Assembly: GCF_003347515.1 (NCBI RefSeq)
Contig: NZ_QEII01000315.1
Location: 1-64,000 of the forward strand
Length of the DNA: 64,000 nt
Direction: 5' to 3'
Source: Rhodoferax ferrireducens
GTDB lineage: Bacteria > Pseudomonadota > Gammaproteobacteria > Burkholderiales > Burkholderiaceae_C
Numbering within the stretch: the stretch's first letter is position 1; every line of letters starts with the position of its first letter. Below are positions 1-7,263 of this stretch, piece by piece. The translations under genes and the position numbers were made by a program. Below the pieces are notes generated by a model that saw only the letters and a program-made list of their open reading frames with translations, was not told the DNA's origin and searched no databases.

Positions 1-407
1 GGCCGGTCCCTGTTTGCCGCCGTCTTTCCTGAGTTCATCGCCCGCGAAAAACCGGGCCAGCGAGGGACTGGCTGTCAAGGAAGAAGCGCAGGGTTGGTGC
101 GGCCCACAGCACAGCGAGGACTCGGCCCTGCGCGCCTTGACGGCCTGGCACTGCGGGCTACGGTCGCGGGAGAAAGCGATGGACTTGGGGAAAGACGAAC
201 AGCGGCCGATGGGCCAGGGAATGCGCCGAAACCAACGCCGCGCGGCGAGCGCCCTTGCGTGCCAGCAGCACGCCTAGATGGATGGCTGTTGGCCGATCAG
301 GCGTAGCCTGTTCGGCGACTGTCAGGGGCGACAAGCAAAGCGCGGCGGGGTGGGCGTCAGCCGACCCCTGGAGGCAAGCGCAGCGCGCAGCGGCATACGG
401 ACGAAGC
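1..407. other. no gene seen (left flank of the mobile element)
   Basis: I see no credible coding region here. Every open frame is short, GC-driven and shows no recognisable domain or good ribosome binding site. The stretch lies downstream of the radC gene on the minus strand, and the integrated element probably continues to the left beyond the window. Confidence 0.4.
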
Positions 408-429
408 AAAAAAGGGGGCGATGCCCCCT
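408..429 (-). terminator. rho-independent terminator of radC
   Basis: On the minus strand a 7-bp stem AGGGGGC/GCCCCCT (413-419 with 423-429, three-base loop) is followed by six T residues (complement of 408-413). It begins five bases after the radC stop codon, the expected position for an intrinsic terminator. Confidence 0.8.
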
Positions 430-433
430 CGGG

Positions 434-940
434 CTACAGCAGCCCGCGTTCCGCGAAACTCATGACGTCGTTGCCTGCCACGATCAGGTGATCCAACACC
501 CGCACGTCCACCAGCGACAGCGCGGTTTTCAGCGTCTGGGTCAACACCTCGTCCGCCCGTGACGGCTCGGCGACACCCGACGGATGGTTATGACAAAAAA
601 TCAATGCCGCAGCATTGAACGCGAGAGATTCCTTGACCACCTCGCGCGGATACACCGATGCCTGACTCACCGTGCCCCGGAACAGCTCGACGTATTCGAT
701 CAGGCGGTTCTGCGCATCGAGCATCAGCACCGCGAACACCTCGTGCTCCAAACCACCCAGTTTGACGCGCAGGAAGTCGCGCACCGCCTGCGGCGAAGTC
801 AGAACCTCACGCCCGCGCAGTTGCGCACCCAGTAGCCGCTGAGCGGCCTGCAACACCTCGTCGGCATTGGCCGGACGGTAGTCGCCCGCGACATCGCGAA
901 CGAGAAGGGAAGAATCGAGGGAAAGAGAAAGTTGCGACAT
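434..940 (-). CDS. radC: RadC-family JAB/MPN domain protein
   Basis: A 168-residue RadC-like protein, shorter than housekeeping RadC (about 220), as is usual for copies on genomic islands and integrative conjugative elements. The C-terminal JAB/MPN metalloprotease-like core is visible: the motif HNHPSGVAEPSRAD supplies the H-x-H…S…D metal-binding pattern, preceded by a conserved glutamate in the FAVLMLDAQNRLIE region. I chose the ATG at 940 (MSQLSLSL) over an in-frame start at 991, because homologous island copies begin there and the extension is unlike protein. The role of RadC is unsettled; a direct DNA-repair function is doubted. A strong terminator follows at 408-429. Its position opposite a tyrosine recombinase, with cargo between, recalls Tn4371-like elements (inference from memory). 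Confidence 0.88.
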   Translation of the reverse strand: MSQLSLSLDSSLLVRDVAGDYRPANADEVLQAAQRLLGAQLRGREVLTSPQAVRDFLRVKLGGLEHEVFAVLMLDAQNRLIEYVELFRGTVSQASVYPREVVKESLAFNAAALIFCHNHPSGVAEPSRADEVLTQTLKTALSLVDVRVLDHLIVAGNDVMSFAERGLL

Positions 941-1313
941 GGTCTGCTCCGGTCTGTAGCGGGCGGAATTGCCCGAGACCGGCTCCAGCACGCTGCAGCG
1001 CAGTTGTCAGGGTTCGCAGACGGCCGCAAGGACGCAAGCGCACACCGTGCGCGCAGACCTTGACAGCGAGAACAGCGTGGTACGTTGAAGGGAACAGCAA
1101 GGCCACCCCACCACCACACTCCGTTGCCCTTGGGCAAGCGACGCGCGCAGGCCGGGAACGCAGAGACGGCCGGAGGTGTCAGGGATCAAAGCCGCATGGC
1201 CGCGACTCGGCACGAGGCGCGGGGCAACGCCCGCGAGCCCGACGGCGGCACGCCGGGACACCAAGTCGCTTATGACAGAAAGTAAGTGACCCAATGGCAT
1301 AAATGAGCCACAA
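941..1313. other. intergenic region without a gene
   Basis: About 370 bases between the divergent radC and antitoxin genes. No reading frame has a domain or a plausible ribosome binding site. It must hold the radC promoter (minus strand) and probably the antitoxin promoter near its right end, but I could not pick a convincing -35/-10 pair. Confidence 0.4.
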
Positions 1314-1323
1314 TGTAGCTACA
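1314..1323. promoter_or_regulatory. palindrome, likely antitoxin operator
   Basis: A perfect 10-bp palindrome TGTAGCTACA lies 19 bases upstream of the RelB/DinJ-type start codon. Antitoxins with ribbon-helix-helix N-termini usually bind such short palindromes to repress their own operon, so this is a likely operator. The assignment is inferred from position and symmetry. Confidence 0.5.
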
Positions 1324-1342
1324 AACACTTAGAGCATATGCA

Positions 1343-1534
1343 ATGGCGAGTACCGATGTCGTTCGTGCCCGGATTGACGGGCATATCAAAGAGGAAGCGA
1401 CCAGCGTCCTGGCCGAAATGGGTCTATCCGTTTCGGATGCCATCCGAATGCTGCTAACCCGCATCGCGGCGGACAAAGCGCTGCCATTTGACGTCAATCG
1501 TGTGCTCCCCCATTCGGATCGGAAGACACCATGA
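1343..1534 (+). CDS. RelB/DinJ-family antitoxin, C-terminally truncated
   Basis: Sixty-three residues with the ribbon-helix-helix DNA-binding half of RelB/DinJ antitoxins: STDVVRARIDGHIKEEA, then GLSVSDAIRMLLTRIAADKALPFDV. Intact family members continue for 20-30 residues after the LPFDV segment, and those residues wrap the partner toxin. Here the frame ends with an unrelated tail, NRVLPHSDRKTP. No YafQ/RelE toxin gene follows; the next gene is an ABC-3C component. The likely reading is that insertion of the defence cargo cut the end of a toxin-antitoxin operon and removed the toxin. DNA binding at 1314-1323 could still work. A full-length divergent variant is possible but less likely. Confidence 0.75.
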   Translation: MASTDVVRARIDGHIKEEATSVLAEMGLSVSDAIRMLLTRIAADKALPFDVNRVLPHSDRKTP

Positions 1535-1577
1535 GGTTGTGCCTGAAGACATTTAACCGTTCTTGGCTCTGAACCGC

Positions 1578-2498
1578 ATGGATCGCGTACAACAGCTCAG
1601 CTACGAAAAAGATTTCCGAATCATCTTCCTTGAAGCCAAGGGAGACGGATTTCAGCGCCTATTCGAAAAACTGATGGCGAAGGCCCACCCTAACGATTTC
1701 ATGGCCTGCCGACCATGGGGCAATGTCGGCGACCGGAAAAACGATGGATACCTGCCATCGGCCCGAATCCTATTTCAGAGCTATGCGCCCAATGAGTTGA
1801 GTGCTGCCGAAGCCATCAAGAAGATCAATGAGGATTTCGAGGGCGCACAAGAGCATTGGGAAGAATATTTTGATGAATGGACCTTTGTCCACAATGCACC
1901 CGATGGGCGCCTGGGTCCCCACGTCATCGAAGCGCTGGCCAAGCTCGCGCAAGAAAACCCAAAGATCAAGATCGGCCACTGCGGCTGGGAAGAAATGCTG
2001 GCGAAGTTTCGCCAGCTCAACCTGCAGGATCTCGAATCCTGGTTCGGCCCATCGCTGACCATGGAAGCAAACGTCAATCTGGGCTATAGCGATTTGATGG
2101 CCGTACTCACACATATCAGCGTTGCCCCTGCGCCAGCAACGAGCGAAGTCAAGGACGTATCGCGAGGAAAGATCGAGGCAAACCTTCTGTCTCAGGTGGT
2201 CGCCGCTTTTTTGAAGATCGGTATGCAGAAGTCGCCGCTAGTCATGCAGTTCTTCGATAACTGGAAGAACCCCGTGTATGGCGAACAAATTGCCTCGGCC
2301 TTCAAGAGCCAATACGTGTCTCTGAGGGATGCGACACCCGCGCTTCATCCCGATGAAATCTTTGGACAACTTGAAACCTGGGCGGGGGGAGTCGTGAACA
2401 CGACACCCACCCACAAGGCGGCAGTGCTGGCGGTCATGGCTTACCTGTTCGACAAGTGCGAAATATTCGAAGACGCTCAAGCAGTGAGGTCAACATGA
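1578..2498 (+). CDS. ABC-three component (ABC-3C) system protein, nuclease-like N-terminus
   Basis: A 306-residue first gene of a three-gene set whose third gene is a DUF2326 ATPase, the layout of ABC-3C systems. These are predicted conflict or defence systems in which an SMC-like ATPase controls an effector. Residues 45-70 contain GDRKNDGY followed by ILFQSYAP, with a helix holding E30 before it; this resembles the E…GDxKxDG…QxK core of Mrr-like restriction-endonuclease folds, with the final lysine replaced by tyrosine. The C-terminal half (about 190-306) is helical and matches what I would expect of the ABC-3C C-terminal domain. The ATG at 1578 is preferred to an upstream TTG at 1563, although neither has a clear Shine-Dalgarno. 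The stop overlaps the next start (ATGA). Confidence 0.7.
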   Translation: MDRVQQLSYEKDFRIIFLEAKGDGFQRLFEKLMAKAHPNDFMACRPWGNVGDRKNDGYLPSARILFQSYAPNELSAAEAIKKINEDFEGAQEHWEEYFDEWTFVHNAPDGRLGPHVIEALAKLAQENPKIKIGHCGWEEMLAKFRQLNLQDLESWFGPSLTMEANVNLGYSDLMAVLTHISVAPAPATSEVKDVSRGKIEANLLSQVVAAFLKIGMQKSPLVMQFFDNWKNPVYGEQIASAFKSQYVSLRDATPALHPDEIFGQLETWAGGVVNTTPTHKAAVLAVMAYLFDKCEIFEDAQAVRST

Positions 2499-2746
2499 TC
2501 TTGCCGTCCAAGCATCTCCCGCAAGATCGCGCGCTGCTTACTGTGGGAGGTCATGTTCTGACTTTTCTCGCACGTCCCAAGACGGTCTCCGCACTGTGGG
2601 AAGAATTGAACCAACAGGACCAAGGGCTGGGTGCCACGCGTCCTCGGCGAATCACCTACGACTGGTTCGTGCTGGCGCTGGACCTGCTGTACTCCCTTGG
2701 AACCATTGAACTAGAAAGCGGCCTTGTTGCACGGAGGACAGCTTGA
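2495..2746 (+). CDS. ABC-3C system middle component (MC6-like)
   Basis: An 83-residue protein beginning MILPSKHLPQDRALLTVGG. It has the short two-part layout of ABC-3C middle components: an N-terminal segment followed by a winged-helix-like stretch (KTVSALWEEL … YDWFVLALDLLYSLGTIEL). The LPSKH opening and the YDWFxLALDLLY segment are what I associate with middle component family 6; that family number is from memory and less sure than the general call. It overlaps both neighbours: ATGA with the upstream gene, and its TGA lies inside the TTG start of the ATPase. The tight coupling implies fixed stoichiometry in one complex. Its ribosome binding site is GAGG at 2486. Confidence 0.72.
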   Translation: MILPSKHLPQDRALLTVGGHVLTFLARPKTVSALWEELNQQDQGLGATRPRRITYDWFVLALDLLYSLGTIELESGLVARRTA

Positions 2747-4464
2747 TCCATAACCTATTCAGCACGCTGCCCACCTTCAAGAATCTCGGTGACCTGAAGC
2801 CGGGTCTGAACGTGCTGCTGGCCCAAAAAACCGAGGGTTCAACCAGTAAGCAAACCCGCAATCGTGCAGGTAAAACCAGTTTTATTGAAGCTATTCATTT
2901 CCTGACGGGCTCGGAAGCCGGTCCTGACTCCATCTTCCGCACGCCAGAATTGGCCGAATACACCTTCGGCATGGATTTCGATTTGAAGGATGCGCGCACC
3001 GTCGTCGAGCGCAGTGGCAGTGCTAAAGCCAAGATCTACGTGACGACACCACCAGCGGCCAAGCGCAAACTGTCGGCAACCGATTGGGTCACGTTTCTCG
3101 GAGAGGAGATGTTCGGTTTGAGCAGCCTCGAAGCGGCAGGCAGCAAGCCCCCTTCATTCCGGTCACTGTTCGCCTACTTTGTGCGTCGCCAGATGAGCGG
3201 AGCATTCACCACACCGGAGAAGCAGGCCACTATGCAAGGAACAGGCGACATGCAAATGGCGCTGATGTTCCTCCTCGGGCTGGACTGGCAGATCGCGCGC
3301 GACTGGCAGGCCGTTCGCGATCGTGAAAAGACATTGGATGAGCTAAAAAAGGCAGCCGGTACGGGCGCATTCGGTTCGATCATCGGCAAGGCTGCTGACT
3401 TGCGCACGCAGTTGACCCTGCAGGAGGCCCGTCTCAAGAAACTTTATGCGGAAACCGAGTCCTTCCAGGTGTTGCCCGAATATCGGGAACTGGAAGTCGA
3501 AAGCGCCAAGCTGACACGCCAGCTCAATGAACTGGCCAATGCCAATACCATCGATTTCGCTGCCATCCGGGATCTCGAAGGCGCGCTGGCCTCCGAGATC
3601 CCTCCCGATCTGGAAGACCTGCAAGCGGTTTATCAGGAAGCCGGTGTTGCGCTTCCCGGTCTCGTGAAGCGCCGTTATGAGGATGTGAAGAGTTTTCATC
3701 AATCGGTGGTGCGCAACCGCAAGGACTACCTGTCTAGCGAACTCGAAGCGGCCAAGCTGCGCATCGAGCTTCGCGACAGCAAGAAGGCGCAACTCGACCA
3801 GCGCCGCGCGGAAATCATGGGCATTCTCAGGAGCCATGGCGCGCTGGACCAATTCCTCAAGTTGCAGGGAGAGCTAGGCCGTCTGGAATCAGAAGTGGAA
3901 TCGCTGCGGCAGCGGTTCGAAGCAGCGGAGCAGCTCGAAGGCACAAAAAACGAACTGGAAATCGAGCGCAACCGACTCACGATCCGACTGCGACGCGACT
4001 TTGCCGAACAGAATGACCGACTGGCCGAAGCCATCGTCGCCTTCGAGGAAACATCGCAGCGGCTCTACGAGTCGGCCGGCAGCATGACTGTCGACGAAAC
4101 CTCCAACGGCCCGATGTTCAAGTTTCCGATGCAGGGCCAGCGCAGCAAGGGCATCAAGAACATGCAGATCTTTTGCTTTGACATGATGCTGATGCGCTTG
4201 TGCGCCAAGCGTCAGATCGGTCCGCGTTTCCTGATCCATGACAGCCATCTGTTTGACGGCGTAGACGGTCGGCAAGTGATCAGTGCCTTGCGCCTTGGCT
4301 CGGAAATTTCGCAGGAACTTGGTTTTCAGTACATCGTGACGATGAACGAAGACGACGCCTTCAAAGAAACCATTGAGGGCTTCGATCTCAATGACCATGT
4401 GCTTACAACGCGCCTGACCGATGCCACGGAAGATGGTGGGATGTTTGGCATTCGGTTTGGTTGA
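2743..4464 (+). CDS. DUF2326 / ABC-3C SMC-like ATPase
   Basis: A 573-residue SMC/RecN-like protein. The N-terminal P-loop is at residues 38-46 (TRNRAGKTS), keeping GKT but with the first P-loop glycine replaced. Long charged coiled-coil stretches run roughly 180-440. The C-terminal domain, where DUF2326 sits, holds a hydrophobic strand ending LIHDSHLFD (497-505), the Walker-B-like site of this family, followed by YIVTMNEDD. It is the motor or sensor subunit of the three-gene ABC-3C set. Translation starts at TTG (2743) with a strong GGAGG five bases upstream (2733-2737), and the start overlaps the stop of the middle component. The specific threat sensed by this subtype is unknown. Confidence 0.82.
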   Translation: MIHNLFSTLPTFKNLGDLKPGLNVLLAQKTEGSTSKQTRNRAGKTSFIEAIHFLTGSEAGPDSIFRTPELAEYTFGMDFDLKDARTVVERSGSAKAKIYVTTPPAAKRKLSATDWVTFLGEEMFGLSSLEAAGSKPPSFRSLFAYFVRRQMSGAFTTPEKQATMQGTGDMQMALMFLLGLDWQIARDWQAVRDREKTLDELKKAAGTGAFGSIIGKAADLRTQLTLQEARLKKLYAETESFQVLPEYRELEVESAKLTRQLNELANANTIDFAAIRDLEGALASEIPPDLEDLQAVYQEAGVALPGLVKRRYEDVKSFHQSVVRNRKDYLSSELEAAKLRIELRDSKKAQLDQRRAEIMGILRSHGALDQFLKLQGELGRLESEVESLRQRFEAAEQLEGTKNELEIERNRLTIRLRRDFAEQNDRLAEAIVAFEETSQRLYESAGSMTVDETSNGPMFKFPMQGQRSKGIKNMQIFCFDMMLMRLCAKRQIGPRFLIHDSHLFDGVDGRQVISALRLGSEISQELGFQYIVTMNEDDAFKETIEGFDLNDHVLTTRLTDATEDGGMFGIRFG

Positions 4465-4478
4465 AGAGGAATATCCAC

Positions 4479-4640
4479 TTGAAGCCCCAGCTATTCACGC
4501 AAAAAATTATTGTCGCAATCAGCGAATTTCCAAGTTCGATGTCACGTCAATCTACCTTTCTCAAGGGGAACGCCTACCTCCAGGAACAGGACGCGGATAT
4601 CGAGAGCCCAGGCGATGCGCGTAGCGAGAGTTATCAATGA
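4479..4640 (+). CDS. unannotated small ORF, 53 residues
   Basis: The gap between the DUF2326 ATPase and the DUF2130 gene is filled by a single open frame of 53 codons. It starts at TTG 4479, eight bases after a good ribosome binding site (AAGAGGA, 4464-4470), and its stop overlaps the next start as ATGA at 4637-4640. The product begins MKPQLFTQKIIVAISEF and ends in an acidic, polar tail (EQDADIESPGDARSESYQ). I recognise no domain. The spacing on both sides argues for translation; the alternative is the remnant of a larger gene lost by deletion. Short length and a TTG start would make automatic annotation miss it. Confidence 0.45.
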   Translation: MKPQLFTQKIIVAISEFPSSMSRQSTFLKGNAYLQEQDADIESPGDARSESYQ

Positions 4641-5920
4641 CAGAACCAACAATTATCTGCCCGAATTGTAAGACTGAGATTCGGTTGACCGAGTCGCTCG
4701 CAGCTCCGCTGATTGCCGCAACGCGCCAACAGTATGAGCAGCAGCTCCTGCAAAAGGATGAAGAGGTTGCCAAACGCGAACAGAGCATTCGCGAGAAGGA
4801 AAAGCAGGTCATAGAGGCAAAACGCACTCTTGATGAACAAGTTGCGGATCAGGTAGCGGCACAATTAATAACTGAACGCACACGCGTAATAGCGGAAGAG
4901 GCTAAGAAGGCAAAACTCGCCAGTGCAGCGGAGCTTGACGCGAAGGCGCGTGAGCTTGTGGAACTGCAGGAAGTATTGAAGGTGCGTGACGAGAAGTTGG
5001 CCGAGGCTCAGAAAGCGCAGGCCGAGCTGATCAAGAAGCAACGAGAGCTGGACGATGCCAAGCGCGAATTGGAACTCACGGTTGAAAAGCGGGTGCAGGA
5101 CGGCCTAAGTGAAGTTCGCGCCGCGGCGAAACGAGAAGCTGAGGATGGGTTGAAGCTCAAGGTGATGGAGAAAGACCAGACCATTGCGTCGATGCAGCAG
5201 AAGATCGAAGAACTGAAGCAGAAGGCGGAGCAAGGCTCCCAGCAGATGCAAGGTGAAGTCCAGGAAATGGATCTTGAAAATCTGCTGCGCGCGAAGTTTC
5301 CGTTCGACTCCATTGAACCCGTCGCGAAAGGCGAATTTGGCGGCGATGTGCTGCAACGGGTGATCAGTCAGGCTGGTCAGCAAAGCGGAGCGATCCTCTG
5401 GGAGTCAAAGCGTACAAAAAACTGGAGCGACGGGTGGCTGACCAAGCTGCGTGATGATCAACGAACGGCCAAGGCTGAAATATCGGTTCTCGTGAGCCAA
5501 GTTCTTCCGAAGGGCGTCGAAGCCTTTGACGTGATTGATGGTGTCTGGGTGACCAATCCGCGGGCGGCACTGCCGGTGGCAACCGTACTTCGTCATACGT
5601 TGCTGCAGGTGAGTATGGCCCGCCAAGTCAACGAAGGACAGCAAACCAAGACGGAGATGGTGTACCAATATTTAACCGGCCCACGGTTTCGCCATCGCGT
5701 GGAAGCGATCGTGGAAGCCTTCTCGTCGATGCAGGAAGACTTGGACAAGGAACGCAAAGTCATCATGAAGCAATGGGCCAAACGCGAAGAGCAAATCGAG
5801 CGTGTCATGGGTGCCACGGTGGGAATGTATGGTGACCTGCAAGGCATAGCGGGGAAGACGTTGCAGGAAATTGAGGGCTTGAGCTTGGAAGCATTGCCGG
5901 GGCCTAGCGAAGAAACTTAA
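4637..5920 (+). CDS. DUF2130 domain protein, coiled coil plus putative nuclease domain
   Basis: A 427-residue protein. It opens with a half zinc-ribbon (PNCKTEI preceded by CP; one CxxC only). A long, highly charged coiled coil runs about 25-215, and the DUF2130 domain follows from about 220 to 400. In that domain D237 (GGDVLQRV) lies 19 residues before E256-x-K258 (LWESKRTKNW), the spacing of a PD-(D/E)XK nuclease core, so a DNA-cutting role is a reasonable inference. No function has been established that I know of. The gene overlaps the small ORF upstream and lies five bases before the SIR2 gene, so it is probably co-transcribed with the SIR2–HerA pair. Confidence 0.78.
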   Translation: MTEPTIICPNCKTEIRLTESLAAPLIAATRQQYEQQLLQKDEEVAKREQSIREKEKQVIEAKRTLDEQVADQVAAQLITERTRVIAEEAKKAKLASAAELDAKARELVELQEVLKVRDEKLAEAQKAQAELIKKQRELDDAKRELELTVEKRVQDGLSEVRAAAKREAEDGLKLKVMEKDQTIASMQQKIEELKQKAEQGSQQMQGEVQEMDLENLLRAKFPFDSIEPVAKGEFGGDVLQRVISQAGQQSGAILWESKRTKNWSDGWLTKLRDDQRTAKAEISVLVSQVLPKGVEAFDVIDGVWVTNPRAALPVATVLRHTLLQVSMARQVNEGQQTKTEMVYQYLTGPRFRHRVEAIVEAFSSMQEDLDKERKVIMKQWAKREEQIERVMGATVGMYGDLQGIAGKTLQEIEGLSLEALPGPSEET

Positions 5921-5925
5921 AGGAT

Positions 5926-7263
5926 ATGAATATCGTGACAAAAAACCAAAGCGCAAGCACTGCCCCGGTTCCGGTACCCGCCGCTGCCGCTGCACCGACA
6001 TCGGCAATCCCATTACCTGCGCTCCACGACGCAGCGCAGCAAGCAAGAAATCTGCGGCAGGTGCTTCAAGATGACAAGCAGCGTATCGGCTGTTTCCTTG
6101 GTGCAGGTTGCCCGCTTGGAATCTACGATGCGGCAGGAAAAAACAGTGTCGTGCTGATCCCTGCCGTCGTAGAACTTACGAAGCGTGTTGCCGCCGGGCT
6201 GCAGGCAAGCGACAGCGCCGTTGGATCAACATCAAAATTCAAGACAAATTGGGATGCATTGTGCGTGGAATGCAAACCAACCGATGGCAAAGATCCAACC
6301 GTTGAAGACGTGTTGACAGAACTACGTACTCTGGCCAATCGGCGCGGGAGTGCGGAAATTTTGGGGATGTCGAAGAAGGATTTGAGCGACCTCGACGACG
6401 AAGTCTGCGCACTGATCGCAACTGAGATGCGTAAGCCGTTACCCGCCTACCGCAGTTCATACAACCGCTTCGCATCGTGGATCGGTGGCGTTCACCGTGA
6501 TTCTCCAGCAGAAATATTTACGCCTAACTATGACCTGCTTTTTGAACAGGCGCTTGAACAGCATCCGCTGCCGCACTTCGATGGTTTTGTTGGTTCACGA
6601 GAGCCATGGTTCGACCTGGCATCGATAGAGCACGACGTAATTCCTGCCAGGTGGACGAGGCTGTGGAAGCTACACGGCTCCATCAATTGGGAGAAGAGCG
6701 AGGAAATCGTGAACGGGGCGAAGATCACGCGTGTTGTTCGCGTCACACGCGAGGCCGCAGCGGGCAAGGTAATGATCTTCCCATCGCATCTCAAGTACGA
6801 CCAAAGCCGCCGCATGCCATACCTCGCAATGCTCGATCGACTAAGAGCATTTTTCCACGGGAAGGATGCTCCCAGACTAGTTGTGTGCGGCTATTCCTTT
6901 CTCGACGATCACCTCAATGAAGTTTTGCTAGATGGACTGCGGGGCAACCGGAACGCTCAATGCTTCGCGCTGATGTATTCGGATCTCGGACAACATTCGA
7001 GGGTGGTCGATTACGCAGTAAAACAGAGCAACCTCACGGTTCTTGCTTGGGACGGAGCAGTCGTAGGAACTCGCGTGGGGCTCTACCGGCCCGGAACCAT
7101 TGGCGGCCACGAGCACACGCCGTGGCTGATGGAAGAAGCGGTGACCGGTGGCGATCCCAAAGAATTACAGCCGCGCAGCCGTCTCGGAGACTTCCACTAT
7201 TTTGGTCTTTTCCTCGAACAACTTTGCGGTGGGAGCAATCATGATGCGCAGCCCGTCGTCTAA
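5926..7263 (+). CDS. SIR2-family defence protein (SIR2–HerA system)
   Basis: A 445-residue SIR2-like protein. Nucleotide-binding and catalytic signatures are visible: GAG at 59-61 (CFLGAGC), the PNYD motif at 200-203, and LHGS at 249-252 supplying the conserved histidine (H250). The family cleaves NAD+, and in anti-phage systems such as SIR2–HerA infection-triggered NAD+ depletion stops phage growth. The HerA ATPase follows immediately with a 23-base overlap, the known partner arrangement. The N-terminus (residues 1-35) is Ala/Pro rich and probably disordered. The ribosome binding site AAGGA is closer than ideal to the ATG, so the true start could differ slightly. NADase activity is inferred from the retained motif residues. 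Confidence 0.88.
   Translation: MNIVTKNQSASTAPVPVPAAAAAPTSAIPLPALHDAAQQARNLRQVLQDDKQRIGCFLGAGCPLGIYDAAGKNSVVLIPAVVELTKRVAAGLQASDSAVGSTSKFKTNWDALCVECKPTDGKDPTVEDVLTELRTLANRRGSAEILGMSKKDLSDLDDEVCALIATEMRKPLPAYRSSYNRFASWIGGVHRDSPAEIFTPNYDLLFEQALEQHPLPHFDGFVGSREPWFDLASIEHDVIPARWTRLWKLHGSINWEKSEEIVNGAKITRVVRVTREAAAGKVMIFPSHLKYDQSRRMPYLAMLDRLRAFFHGKDAPRLVVCGYSFLDDHLNEVLLDGLRGNRNAQCFALMYSDLGQHSRVVDYAVKQSNLTVLAWDGAVVGTRVGLYRPGTIGGHEHTPWLMEEAVTGGDPKELQPRSRLGDFHYFGLFLEQLCGGSNHDAQPVV

Noticed and set aside
1531-1574. Short toxin gene overlapping the antitoxin stop (ATG at 1531)
   Set aside because: The frame ends after 13 codons and has no resemblance to YafQ or RelE toxins.
5926-5990. Signal peptide or membrane anchor on the SIR2 protein
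   Set aside because: The Ala/Pro-rich N-terminus is not hydrophobic enough, contains charged and polar residues throughout and has no cleavage-site pattern.
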